From contig CAJUFO010000016.1 of NCBI GenBank assembly GCA_910585615.1, positions 5,716-69,715 of the forward strand: a stretch of DNA of 64,000 bases, read 5' to 3'. This DNA is from an uncultured Acetatifactor sp. GTDB taxonomy: Bacteria; Bacillota; Clostridia; Lachnospirales; Lachnospiraceae. The position numbers and the translations under genes are program-made. The notes beneath the pieces were generated by a model. The model was not told the DNA's origin, did not search any database, and saw only the letters and a list, made by a program, of their open reading frames with translations. How positions within the stretch are numbered: position 1 is the stretch's first letter; every line of letters begins with the position of its first letter. This document shows positions 17,919-26,079 of this stretch, in pieces.

Positions 17919-18168
17919 ACTCCCCCTCTAAAGTATCATATACTTCCTTTGGAATACTCATCTTGAAGGAGCGCTCCAGGCCCTTGTTCTTCCTGGCCAT
18001 AAGCAGGCATTCCCTGCTCTTACAAACATATGCGCCTCTTCCGTTCTTCTTGCCTGTTATGTCCAGACATATGTCATTTTCCGCTGTCTTCAGGACCCTC
18101 ATCATGTCCCGCTTTCCCTTCATCTCACCGCAGCCGACACACTGTCTCAAAGGAACCTTTTTTGCCAT
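17896..18168 (-). CDS. ylxR: YlxR (DUF448) RNA-binding protein
   Basis: 90 residues. The motif PLRQCVGCGEMKGKRDMMR and the later GRGAYVCKSRECL match DUF448/YlxR. In B. subtilis YlxR is a nucleoid-associated regulator and in some clostridia it is linked to RNase P. It begins 8 bases after nusA and its end overlaps ylxQ by 23 bases, so translation is coupled. Confidence 0.95.
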   Translation of the reverse strand: MAKKVPLRQCVGCGEMKGKRDMMRVLKTAENDICLDITGKKNGRGAYVCKSRECLLMARKNKGLERSFKMSIPKEVYDTLEGEFEKLEAE

Positions 18169-18176
18169 ATAGCCTC

Positions 18177-19535
18177 TTACTCCTCATATGTGGGGGCGTC
18201 CCCCTCTTCCTCATCCTCATCCTCTTCCGCGCCGTCTTCCGGCTCCTCATAGCCCTCCGGCTCCTCGTAGCTGCCTGCTTCCCCGGGCTCCTCCGGCTCT
18301 TCATAGCCGTCCTCTTCGTAGCCCTCCGCTTCGCTGTAGTCTCCGGGGTCTTCATACCCTGCCGTATCCGTCAGGCCCTCGTCCTCGCTGTATTCATATC
18401 CTTCGGCTTCGCCGTCCTCGTACTCGCCGTACTCCTCGTCATACTCGCCGTAGTCATCCTCCAGGTAATCCTCGTACCGGAAGCCCGGCGCATCCTTGGC
18501 CTGGGTCTCGGACTTGATGTCTATCTTGTAGCCGGTGAGCCTGGCGGCCAGCCTGGCGTTCTGGCCCTCCTTGCCGATTGCCAGGGACAACTGATAATCG
18601 GGCACCACCACCTTGGCCGTCTTCTCGTCGGGATCCGCGAACACCGCCACGATTTTCGCCGGGGACAGGGCGTTCTGAATCAGGTTGCCCGGGTTGTCGT
18701 CCCAGTTCACGATGTCTATCTTCTCCCCCCGCAGCTCGTCCACGATGGCGTTCACCCTGGCGCCGTTCATGCCCACACAGGCTCCCACCGGGTCCACGTT
18801 GGGGTTGTGGCTCCACACGGCGATTTTGGTACGGCTGCCGGCCTCCCTGGCGATGCTCTTGATTTCCACGGTGCCGTCCTTGATTTCCGTCACCTCGGAC
18901 TCGAACAGGCGCTTCACCAGCTCCGGATGGGTGCGGCTTACATTGATGCGGGGGCCTTTGGGGGTGTTCTTCACCTCCAGGATGTATACCTTGATGCGCT
19001 CCGTGGGCCGGAAGAACTCCCCCTTCACCTGCTCGGATTCGCTGAGCATGGCGTCCGCTTTGCCCAGGTTGATGCTGATGTTCCTGCCCAGGTAGCGCTG
19101 TACCACGCCGGTGACCACGTCCTTCTCCTTCTCATAGTACTGATTATAGATAACGCTTCGTTCTTCCTCGCGAATCTTCTGCAGGATGACGTTCTTTGCG
19201 TTCTGGGTGGCGATACGGCCGAACTCCTTCGACTTAATCTCCACATGTATCATATCGCCCACCTGGGCCATGGAGGAAATCTCTCTTGCATCTTCCAGGG
19301 AAATCTGCAGAACCGGGTCCTCCACCTCCTCGGCGGTGGACATGACTTCCTTCTCCGCATATACCAGGAAATCACAGGTGTCCCTGTCTATTTCCACATG
19401 CACATTGTCAGCCTTGCCGAAGTGGTTCTTGCAGGCGGTCAGCAGCGAGTTCTCTATGGCCTCGAACAGAGTCTCCTTGCTGATTTCCTTCTCCCTCTCC
19501 AAAATGTCAAGCGCTTCCATCAATTCCTTGTTCAT
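18177..19535 (-). CDS. nusA: Transcription factor NusA with long acidic C-terminal tail
   Basis: About 452 residues. The N-terminal domain (MNKELMEALDILEREKEIS), S1 domain (about 135-200) and two KH domains (GACVGMNGARVNAIVDEL; LAIGKEGQNARLAARLTG) are complete. NusA binds RNA polymerase and controls pausing, termination and antitermination. Beyond about residue 350 is a tail of some 100 residues, almost only Glu, Asp, Gly, Tyr and Pro, with YEEPEG-type units; Firmicutes NusA proteins usually end soon after KH2. The third of three close ATGs (19535) was chosen because GGAGG sits 5 bases before it. It lies between rimP and ylxR. Confidence 0.95.
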   Translation of the reverse strand: MNKELMEALDILEREKEISKETLFEAIENSLLTACKNHFGKADNVHVEIDRDTCDFLVYAEKEVMSTAEEVEDPVLQISLEDAREISSMAQVGDMIHVEIKSKEFGRIATQNAKNVILQKIREEERSVIYNQYYEKEKDVVTGVVQRYLGRNISINLGKADAMLSESEQVKGEFFRPTERIKVYILEVKNTPKGPRINVSRTHPELVKRLFESEVTEIKDGTVEIKSIAREAGSRTKIAVWSHNPNVDPVGACVGMNGARVNAIVDELRGEKIDIVNWDDNPGNLIQNALSPAKIVAVFADPDEKTAKVVVPDYQLSLAIGKEGQNARLAARLTGYKIDIKSETQAKDAPGFRYEDYLEDDYGEYDEEYGEYEDGEAEGYEYSEDEGLTDTAGYEDPGDYSEAEGYEEDGYEEPEEPGEAGSYEEPEGYEEPEDGAEEDEDEEEGDAPTYEE

Positions 19536-19616
19536 CATTTCCTCCATTCTGGCTATTTGCCAATCCCTTTATCTCCACAATCAATAGGAATAATCCTGTC
19601 ATCCGTAAAGAGCGTC

Positions 19617-20081
19617 CTAAAAATCCACTGCCAGACGGATTACTGCGATGTCGCCTCGCTGGAATGTCCTGGCAGTCTCCCCCTCCAGGATGGTGACGCT
19701 GTCCGCGTCGAAGCCATCCAGCCTGCCCGAAAAATCCCTGCATTTATCGATGGGCTTGAAGAGCCTGACCTCCACCTCCTCGCCCATGGCGGCTTGGAGG
19801 TGCTTATCCTTCTTCAGGGCCCTTCCCAGGCCGGGGCTGCTGACCTCCAGCACATAGGCATCCGCGATGAAGTCCTCCCTGTCCAGGGCATCGGACAGGG
19901 CGCGGCTCACGTTTTCGCAGTCCTGGATGTTCACGCCCTCGGGCTTGTCGATGTAGGCGCACAGATGGTAGTCCGTGCCTTCCTTTACATATTCCACGTC
20001 ATAGATGGATACGCCGTTTGCCCTAGCGATGGGCTCTAACAGCGCCTGTGTCCTGTTCTCGTAATCTTCTCTGCGCGACAT
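19617..20081 (-). CDS. rimP: Ribosome maturation factor RimP
   Basis: 154 residues. Family motifs are GVSIYDVEYVKEG and the SSPGLGRALK signature (VLEVSSPGLGRALKKD), followed by an Sm-like C-terminal domain (IDKCRDFSGRLDGF). RimP assists 30S subunit assembly. The ATG at 20081 follows GGAGG; an in-frame extension to 20171 crosses a perfect palindrome and lacks a ribosome site. It is the first gene of the nusA-infB operon, with a consensus promoter 95-130 bases upstream. Confidence 0.95.
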   Translation of the reverse strand: MSRREDYENRTQALLEPIARANGVSIYDVEYVKEGTDYHLCAYIDKPEGVNIQDCENVSRALSDALDREDFIADAYVLEVSSPGLGRALKKDKHLQAAMGEEVEVRLFKPIDKCRDFSGRLDGFDADSVTILEGETARTFQRGDIAVIRLAVDF

Positions 20082-20131
20082 TCCAAACCTCCGCCTGTCC
20101 TCTTCTCCTGCATAACTCTTCCAACATGCAA

Positions 20132-20159
20132 GTGAGAGTGGCTTGCAAGCCACTCTCAC
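20132..20159. other. Perfect 28-nt palindrome in the rimP operon leader
   Basis: Arms GTGAGAGTGGCTTG and CAAGCCACTCTCAC are exactly complementary with no spacer, between the predicted transcription start (about 20175) and the rimP start codon. It could be an operator for a dimeric regulator, or form a hairpin in the leader RNA. There is no T run, so it is unlikely to be a simple terminator of the upstream gene. Confidence 0.6.
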
Positions 20160-20181
20160 CTTAATCATCATTTATAAGTTC

Positions 20182-20210
20182 AGTTTAGCCCCATATACAG
20201 GAAATGTCAA
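20182..20210 (-). promoter_or_regulatory. Sigma-A promoter of the rimP-nusA-infB operon
   Basis: Minus-strand TTGACA (20205-20210), 17-base spacer, TAAACT (20182-20187). The leader to rimP is about 95 bases and contains the 28-nt palindrome. Confidence 0.8.
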
Positions 20211-20290
20211 TAGTTTTCTAAAATTTTTATGAAAATTCTGCTTCTGATGCCTTTATTATATGTGATTCTCTGCGTTTGCGCAACAGTGAA

Positions 20291-21055
20291 TCAGGAGTCC
20301 TCCTCCGATATGTGCTCATCGAAAGTCTCGCTGCCTACGCACTGCTCCTCTCCAACGTATACGATTTCCACGCTGCCGAAGTTCACGGAGCCCTCAATGT
20401 ACACTACATCCTCGCCGTAGAGATTGCATTTCCCGTTTTCGTCCACGCTTCCGAACGCGGCGCCCACATCCACGATTGCCTTCCATACGGCGGGCACATA
20501 GATGACAATGCTGCCAAAGCTGTTCTCCACATCCACCTCCGCTCTGTGGTCCGCCAGCAGCGTCTCCGTGAGATAAATCTGAATGGAGCCGAAGTTGTTC
20601 ATCACTTCTATGCGGCTCACTATCCCCGAGACATATTTGGTGGAATCTCCGAAGGTATTTTTATAGAAGATTCTGCCATTTTCACTGGTGTACTCCTCCG
20701 CCCTCTTATCATGGTCCTCTCCCTCTTTTTTCCTATGACCATGCTTCCTGCCGAAGCCCGGGAACAGGAACTTCAGGCCTATGCTCCCCAGCACGGCTGC
20801 TCCCAGCACGGGCCAGGGCGTGATGGCTTCCATCCCCAGCACCTTATCGTTGACTATGATCAGAAACGCCAGAGGGAGCAATAGGCCCTCGAAGCTCCTT
20901 TTTTCGATGCCCTCCTTGATGAGGATTGCCAGCAGGGCTATATTGAGGACCATGGGCCAGAAGCCGACTCCCCCAAGAATCCCCAGTTTGCTCAGCAATA
21001 GCGCCGCCGCTGCCGCCAGGAGCGCTATTCCCCAGAATACATTCCTTCTTCTCAT
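20291..21055 (-). CDS. LiaF-like membrane protein
   Basis: 254 residues. Four hydrophobic segments fill residues 8-100 (WGIALLAAAAALLLSKLGIL onward), then a charged linker (GRKHGHRKKEGEDHDKRAEE) and a beta-rich C-terminal domain with a repeating FGSI/V motif (NNFGSIQIYL, NSFGSIVIYV, AAFGSVDENG, VNFGSVEIVYV), as in the LiaF/VraT and DUF2154 families. LiaF-type proteins sense cell-envelope stress and restrain a sensor kinase. No LiaS or LiaR is adjacent; instead the gene follows a LytTR regulator by 43 bases, so a LytTR-linked version is inferred. The ribosome site AAAGAGG supports the start. Confidence 0.8.
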   Translation of the reverse strand: MRRRNVFWGIALLAAAAALLLSKLGILGGVGFWPMVLNIALLAILIKEGIEKRSFEGLLLPLAFLIIVNDKVLGMEAITPWPVLGAAVLGSIGLKFLFPGFGRKHGHRKKEGEDHDKRAEEYTSENGRIFYKNTFGDSTKYVSGIVSRIEVMNNFGSIQIYLTETLLADHRAEVDVENSFGSIVIYVPAVWKAIVDVGAAFGSVDENGKCNLYGEDVVYIEGSVNFGSVEIVYVGEEQCVGSETFDEHISEEDS

Positions 21056-21098
21056 TTACCGTTTACCTCTTTTCCGCGTTCTTTCTGTCGTTTTGCTA

Positions 21099-21560
21099 TC
21101 ATATCCCAAGCTTTCTGGCTTTCAGCCTGTCCGTCACCACCTTGAAATAGGCTCTGGACACCAGGGCCTTCTTTTTGCTCCCCGCAAATTCCATGACGCT
21201 GGAAGCGGTCAGGTTCCTGGTGATGGAATAGACGAAGTCCAGATTGGCGATGGTGGACTTGGATATCCGCATAAAGCTTCCCGGGAGCAGCTCCTCCAGC
21301 TCGTAGAGCTTGTAGCCGCAGGAGAAAATCCGGTCCGCCGTGTGGGCCATCAGCTGCCTGCCCTCCGTCTCAAAGAAGTAGAGCTCCTCTATGGGGACAT
21401 AGAATTCCGTCTCGCCGTTCTTCAGGGACAGGCATCTCCTGCCTTTGTCCTGCTTCGATATGTAGTTTTGAAGAGCTATGACAGAGTCGCTCAGCCCGGG
21501 GCAGCGGATGATTACCTCCTCCTCCGCCAGCCCATCGTCAATCTCGATTTTCACCTTCAT
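21099..21560 (-). CDS. LytTR-family DNA-binding regulator
   Basis: About 153 residues and no receiver domain. The LytTR domain fills residues 50-150 (EELYFFETEGRQLMAHTAD, LPGSFMRISKSTIANLDFV). The N-terminus (KVKIEIDDGLAEEEVIIRCP) is the short beta segment seen in stand-alone LytTR regulators. Such proteins bind DNA as dimers and are often paired with a membrane protein that controls them; here that is the LiaF-like gene 43 bases downstream. The ATG at 21560 was chosen for the AAAGGA box; a promoter lies about 70 bases upstream. Confidence 0.88.
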   Translation of the reverse strand: MKVKIEIDDGLAEEEVIIRCPGLSDSVIALQNYISKQDKGRRCLSLKNGETEFYVPIEELYFFETEGRQLMAHTADRIFSCGYKLYELEELLPGSFMRISKSTIANLDFVYSITRNLTASSVMEFAGSKKKALVSRAYFKVVTDRLKARKLGI

Positions 21561-21626
21561 GTCTTTTCCTTTACTGCCGCCTGCCAGGAAGCCAGGCCTT
21601 GGTCGTTTCATCAGTCCATGGTCTTA

Positions 21627-21654
21627 AGTATACACGAAGCATGAAATCTGTAAA
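21627..21654 (-). promoter_or_regulatory. Promoter of the LytTR/LiaF-like operon
   Basis: Minus-strand TTTACA (21649-21654), 16-base spacer, TATACT (21627-21632), about 70 bases before the LytTR start. Confidence 0.6.
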
Positions 21655-21703
21655 TGGCTTTTGTGCAAGAGGTAAATTTTGGTGGGTGAGAGGTAGAAAA
21701 GCG

Positions 21704-22132
21704 TCAAATATCCTTCTTCATCCAGATATGGGGGCATCCCTCGTCATCGCCTATCTCGCCGAATTCCGTATAGCCCGCTTTCTGGTAGAATGGGCTCACC
21801 CTGCACTGGGCGTGGAGAAGGATACGGCTTCCGCCCTTTTTCCGGACATACCGCTCCGCCTCCTGCACCACCGCAGAGCCTATATCCTTTCCGCGGCATT
21901 CCCTGGCCACGGCCAGCCTCCCCAGTATGTAGGAGTCCATGGTATCATCCCAGAATACGCGGCAGGTGGCCACAGCCCTGTCGGCCTCGTCAAACAGAAC
22001 GATATGTACGGCGATATTGTCGACCTCATCCAATTCATTTTGGAATCCCTGCTCCTCTATGAAGACGTCCTGTCTTATCTCCTTCGCGCACTGGGGCAGG
22101 TATTCATAGATTTCAGCTCTCATCGCAGCCAT
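21704..22132 (-). CDS. GNAT-family N-acetyltransferase
   Basis: 142 residues, a single GNAT domain of the ElaA/YjcF type. The start IYEYLPQCAKEIRQDVFIEEQGF is typical of that subgroup, the acetyl-CoA loop is LAVARECRGKDIGSAVV, and the end CRVSPFYQKAGYTEFG has the usual Tyr. The substrate is unknown. The ATG follows GGGAGG by 6 bases. It lies 18 bases after the small 56-residue gene and is probably co-transcribed with it. Confidence 0.88.
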   Translation of the reverse strand: MAAMRAEIYEYLPQCAKEIRQDVFIEEQGFQNELDEVDNIAVHIVLFDEADRAVATCRVFWDDTMDSYILGRLAVARECRGKDIGSAVVQEAERYVRKKGGSRILLHAQCRVSPFYQKAGYTEFGEIGDDEGCPHIWMKKDI

Positions 22133-22150
22133 ATGGCGCCTCCCTGTCTT

Positions 22151-22321
22151 TCATAGAATGCTGTAGCTCATCCACTCGTAGAGGAGTTTGGTGCCCTCCG
22201 TGATTTCTGGCGGCAGAAGCGCCCTGGCCACCAGTTTGAGCTCGTCGGAGTCAATGTCCGTGCGCTTTAGATTGGCGTAATCGCCTTCGATGGCTACTAC
22301 TATGTATTCAAATCTGCCCAT
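22151..22321 (-). CDS. Small uncharacterised protein (56 residues)
   Basis: A short gene with an ideal AGGAGG box 9 bases before its ATG and a promoter just upstream. The product MGRFEYIVVAIEGDYANLKR continues with an acidic stretch (TDIDSDELKLVARALLPPEI) and ends KLLYEWMSYSIL. I do not recognise a family; it looks like a small globular alpha/beta protein with no signal peptide or membrane segment. The strong translation signals and its place before the acetyltransferase make it likely real. Confidence 0.75.
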   Translation of the reverse strand: MGRFEYIVVAIEGDYANLKRTDIDSDELKLVARALLPPEITEGTKLLYEWMSYSIL

Positions 22322-22376
22322 TTATCCAATCCTCCTCATATGCATGTTTTTTTGGTGTAGGGGACATCTAAGTTCT

Positions 22377-22404
22377 ATTATATCCATCCTTGGATAAAAG
22401 GCAA
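22377..22404 (-). promoter_or_regulatory. Promoter of the small gene and acetyltransferase
   Basis: Minus-strand TTGCCT (22399-22404), 16-base spacer, TATAAT (22377-22382), about 55 bases before the 56-residue gene. Confidence 0.62.
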
Positions 22405-22473
22405 TCCCTATCTCGTTTCCTTGTTGGCTTGGGCCTCCGAAATGAAAAGTTTATTTCTATTTTGAACTGCTGC

Positions 22474-24012
22474 TTAAGAAACGCGAATTACAATTATCCC
22501 ATTTATCTCTCGTATGAATCCCTCGCAAGGATACACTGGCATTTTTTTCACTTCTTCTGTTTTTAACAATTCCTCATATTCTTCATCATAAGATGTCAAT
22601 ATATTAACTCCTAATCTATAATGGAATATTCCTCCCCAACTCCAACTATTCAATGCTGACTCCCACCATGGCCCACCTACTCTGGCATACAGATTAGCCT
22701 TATTATATATTGGTGTAACATAAAACAATGGATTATTGCTAGGTGTTCCAATCAATGCGCATCTCTTTTCAGGACTATAGCATCCGCTTTCAATCAATGA
22801 CTGAAAAATATTTTGGGCCATAGTTTCTGAAGCAACTGTCCCTTCACGCATGGCTTCCTGATCTATCAAGGTCTGATACGCTGTTCCATATAATAACACC
22901 ACAGACAAGGCAGCAATAACCGCATTCGGAAATATTGTTTTTCTAAGAGATACATTCAGCAAAAGCACGACTGCCATTGAAACCATTAGTGCCATTGGAG
23001 CAGTCTGTTGTTCTAAAAATGCACTTTGTGGTGCAAGAACAAATGTAATATTTGCTGCCAACGGCAACAGCAGCCCCAAAAGTATCCATAGCAAACGATG
23101 CATTTTGGACTTGAACGAGGTACCCCCCCAAAGAATAATATAGTATATAAGAAATATTCCAAAAATAATTTTCTGAACCTCATTTGGAAAAGCATTCCAA
23201 CTGTATGATTTACCAATCAAGTATTTATAAAATTCTGCATAAGTTCTTTTCACAGATGGCAGAAGGTTCGATAAGATTGCCTGTAATGAAATTTGGTCAG
23301 CTCCATTATACGCACTTATGCTTACTTTGAAAAACCACAAATTCAAATGAAGGATTATTTCATATAAGCATAATCCCGCAAGTCCTACAATAATTACCCT
23401 AAGCACAAATCTTGATATTTCCCCGAGTTCACAAGAGCCCTTGATCATGACAATCAGATAAATCGCAACAGTCAATACAATGCACCCCAAGTAGGACTGA
23501 TATAATCCCATTACCAGCGCCAGACAAACGGATCCTACAAATAGAAGACACTTTCTCTTTGCGCTGTCAATAATGCATTTAACACATAACATTCCTATCA
23601 AAAACGCTAATCCATAAATAGCAGAAGTATATAGGTAAGATAGTGAGATACAAACAACCATATTGCATAAGAACAGCATCGAAATCAGATAATCTTTCCA
23701 TGAACCAACTGCAATCCTAAAAATCCCTATCAAGATTTCTGTTCCCAAGACGAATAGCAGTAATGTCCCAATAGTCATAATTGGATTAACATGGATTCCG
23801 AAAAGGAAACAATCTAAATACCGTATAGCCCATCGCCCTATAGAAAGCACCCAATTTCCAGCAAACAAGTAAGGACCATTCCACATACCGTCTTGTCGGT
23901 TGACAAGATTACATACAATAATCAAGGAATATGTAATTAAACACATGGCTAATTTTATTCCTACTGATTTTGAATGCTTGTTTATTATTTCCTTTGTTCT
24001 ACATAAAATCAT
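22474..24012 (-). CDS. Polytopic membrane protein, GtrII-type glucosyltransferase family
   Basis: About 512 residues with roughly ten membrane segments and an extracytoplasmic C-terminal part. The stretch NRQDGMWNGPYLFAGNWVLS with GRWAIRYLDCFLFG after it matches the glucosyltransferase domain family (Glucos_trans_II), whose GtrII members add side-chain sugars to polysaccharide outside the membrane from lipid-linked donors. The ATG at 24012 has GGGAGG upstream. It is the last gene of the polysaccharide locus, AT-rich, and separated from the phosphonate genes by 190 bases that include hairpins. The exact sugar is unknown. Confidence 0.72.
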   Translation of the reverse strand: MILCRTKEIINKHSKSVGIKLAMCLITYSLIIVCNLVNRQDGMWNGPYLFAGNWVLSIGRWAIRYLDCFLFGIHVNPIMTIGTLLLFVLGTEILIGIFRIAVGSWKDYLISMLFLCNMVVCISLSYLYTSAIYGLAFLIGMLCVKCIIDSAKRKCLLFVGSVCLALVMGLYQSYLGCIVLTVAIYLIVMIKGSCELGEISRFVLRVIIVGLAGLCLYEIILHLNLWFFKVSISAYNGADQISLQAILSNLLPSVKRTYAEFYKYLIGKSYSWNAFPNEVQKIIFGIFLIYYIILWGGTSFKSKMHRLLWILLGLLLPLAANITFVLAPQSAFLEQQTAPMALMVSMAVVLLLNVSLRKTIFPNAVIAALSVVLLYGTAYQTLIDQEAMREGTVASETMAQNIFQSLIESGCYSPEKRCALIGTPSNNPLFYVTPIYNKANLYARVGGPWWESALNSWSWGGIFHYRLGVNILTSYDEEYEELLKTEEVKKMPVYPCEGFIREINGIIVIRVS

Positions 24013-24095
24013 AAAATTATACCTCCCTTTTGAAACTGTGGCCATGGGACTCAAAGCCTCATGACCACGGCACTTTTCGTTCTATAATTACATCC

Positions 24096-24121
24096 TTGGA
24101 TTTGGATGTAATCTTTGTTTT
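24096..24121. other. Hairpin in the leader of the membrane glucosyltransferase gene
   Basis: Arms ATTACATCC and GGATGTAAT pair around an 8-base loop. On the plus strand a T-rich tail (CTTTGTTTTT) follows; on the minus strand it lies inside the leader. A second imperfect stem, GTGGCCATG/CATGACCAC, is at about 24039-24066. Together they could be an attenuator before the last gene, or a terminator of the phosphonate operon. Confidence 0.4.
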
Positions 24122-24201
24122 TGCTATAGTTATTGCATTTCTATTACTTACATATTGTCTCCTCCGCCATCGCCATCCTATATATTTCTTAGCAGACGGA
24201 A

Positions 24202-25323
24202 TCATAATGTCATAAGATACCCCATAAAGCCCTCTTTGTTTTCCAGCGCCGTAGCTGTCGGTCTTCCCAGATTTTCTCTTGCACCAATGGAGCACTTCAC
24301 TTCAATCAAGCTCAGTCCTCTGCGGCTTTTCGCAGCTTCCAGCTCCCTGTCCAGATCCTCGAAATTATCCACGCATACCGCATCCGGGTACCCACACGCT
24401 TTCGCAATAGCGACCAGGTCTATCTTCCCGGCCACAGTCGGCATCCCGCCAACGGTTTCATGGGCTCCGTTGTTAATCACAACATGAATCAAGTTATGAG
24501 GCGCATTCGCCCCAATGACCGCCATGGAGCCCATGTGCATCAAGACCGCCCCATCCCCATCTATGCACCAGATTCTCTGCCCCGGCTTGTTGATTGCCAC
24601 TCCAAGCGCAATGGAAGAGCTATGCCCCATTGACCCCACGGTCAGGAAATCATATTTGTGGCTCTGCCCATTTGCCGCCCTCGCCTCGAACAGCTCGCGG
24701 CTTGCCTTGCCGGTCGTGCTTACAATCGGGTCTTCCCCGCTGGCCCTGATGATGTGCTTAATAATCTCTTCACGGGACATAGTATTGCTGTTCTTATACG
24801 CGACCTTCGGCGCATCGGTCAGCGCGCCTTTACGGACCACGAAAGCGACGTCCTTTCCCGCCGCAAGGATATGGCGGAATCCCTCCATGGCCCCCTCGGC
24901 TTCCCCATCGGTTGTCCCCTTCCCGATTATGAACGGCTTGATGTCCATGTCCTCCAGCAGCTTCACAGTGACTTCTCCCTGATAGATATGCTGCGGCTCG
25001 TCATGGGTACCAGGCTCGCCGCGCCAGCCGACAATGAAAATGACAGGGACTGCACAGACCTTGTCGCTCAAAAGGCTGGCTACAGGATTGATAATGTTGC
25101 CTTCACCGCTGTTCTGCATATAGACCACGGGAAATTTGCCTGTCGCAAGATGGTATCCCGCTGCCAATGCCGCGCAGTTCCCTTCATTCGCTGCAATGAT
25201 ATGGTGCTTTGGGTCAATCCCATATGTAGCCATCAGATAATCGCACAAAGCCTTCAGTTGGCTGTCCGGAACCCCCGTGAAAAAGTCTGACCCTATTATT
25301 TCTACAAGTTTTTCTACCTTCAT
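24202..25323 (-). CDS. ppd: Phosphonopyruvate decarboxylase
   Basis: 373 residues. The protein begins with the pyrimidine-binding domain (VEIIGSDFFTGVPDSQLKALC, IAANEGNCAALAAGYHLATG, where the Glu activates thiamine) and ends with the diphosphate-binding domain (TVGSMGHSSSIALGVAI, CIDGDGAVLMHMGSMA, a GDG...N-type motif). It decarboxylates phosphonopyruvate to phosphonoacetaldehyde, the irreversible step that pulls the PEP mutase reaction. It lies after the nucleotidyltransferase and completes the set PEP mutase, decarboxylase, AEP transaminase. GC is higher than in the neighbouring glycosyltransferases. Confidence 0.94.
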   Translation of the reverse strand: MKVEKLVEIIGSDFFTGVPDSQLKALCDYLMATYGIDPKHHIIAANEGNCAALAAGYHLATGKFPVVYMQNSGEGNIINPVASLLSDKVCAVPVIFIVGWRGEPGTHDEPQHIYQGEVTVKLLEDMDIKPFIIGKGTTDGEAEGAMEGFRHILAAGKDVAFVVRKGALTDAPKVAYKNSNTMSREEIIKHIIRASGEDPIVSTTGKASRELFEARAANGQSHKYDFLTVGSMGHSSSIALGVAINKPGQRIWCIDGDGAVLMHMGSMAVIGANAPHNLIHVVINNGAHETVGGMPTVAGKIDLVAIAKACGYPDAVCVDNFEDLDRELEAAKSRRGLSLIEVKCSIGARENLGRPTATALENKEGFMGYLMTL

Positions 25324-25360
25324 CGATAAATGCCCCCGCGCGGATGATTTGTAATTTCAT

Positions 25361-26077
25361 CTATTTCATATCTGTATTCCGAATTATATCAATTCCAAGG
25401 AGCTCCTCAACGGTATCAATCTCCACAAGCTGCTCCCTGCCTATCTCGTGCACGACAAGATTGAGTTTGTCGAGGTTTCTATTCACGACATCGTCCCAGA
25501 ACAAACATTCATAACCGTCCCCGGCATACGTGTCTTTGATCAGCTGCCCCAGGATCCGCGCATCCCTCTGGGCAAACCACGATACCCCTACCATATTGAA
25601 GCAGTCGTCCCCTGCCTTTCCGACCCTGGTGATCCTGCCGCTTCCATCTGTGTCGAACACCCAGTCATCAGAATGCCCTTTGACCATCTTGCCGAAATAA
25701 CAGGAATGGGATAGTTCGGTTTCAAACAATGCGCCGTCTCTTACATACAGATCCGCTTCACAGATAAAGCAGTCGGATTCCGTGTCAATCAACTCATCGC
25801 ATACCGCATGGACCGATGATATGTTGTTCATGGTCCTATAGTCCTTGTTCTCTACTATGCTGAGGTTTTCATACTTTTCAGCCAAATACCTAAATTGCTC
25901 TCCCAGGTGTCCAACCACAACGAAGACCCTGTCAATGCCGCGCCTCAGCAATCCCTCGATGACTGTTTCAATCATGGGCTTCCCATTGACCTTGATAAGA
26001 GGTTTTGGCGTCGTGTCCGTCAATGGCCTCATCCTTGTCCCGAGGCCTGCCGCCATCAGTATTGCCATCTCACCCAT
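25361..26077 (-). CDS. LicC/PntC-like sugar-phosphate-fold nucleotidyltransferase
   Basis: About 238 residues. The N-terminal signature AILMAAGLGTRMRPLTDTTPKPL is that of the LicC/RmlA-type fold and metal-binding positions are seen in CFICEADLYV. It resembles phosphocholine cytidylyltransferase (LicC) and the AEP cytidylyltransferase part of PntC, so the likely product here is CMP-AEP. That inference comes from its place between AEP transaminase and decarboxylase and from the LicD transferase nearby. The ATG at 26077 has AGGAGG at 7 bases and begins just after the transaminase stop. Confidence 0.85.
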   Translation of the reverse strand: MGEMAILMAAGLGTRMRPLTDTTPKPLIKVNGKPMIETVIEGLLRRGIDRVFVVVGHLGEQFRYLAEKYENLSIVENKDYRTMNNISSVHAVCDELIDTESDCFICEADLYVRDGALFETELSHSCYFGKMVKGHSDDWVFDTDGSGRITRVGKAGDDCFNMVGVSWFAQRDARILGQLIKDTYAGDGYECLFWDDVVNRNLDKLNLVVHEIGREQLVEIDTVEELLGIDIIRNTDMK

Positions 26078-26079
26078 AA

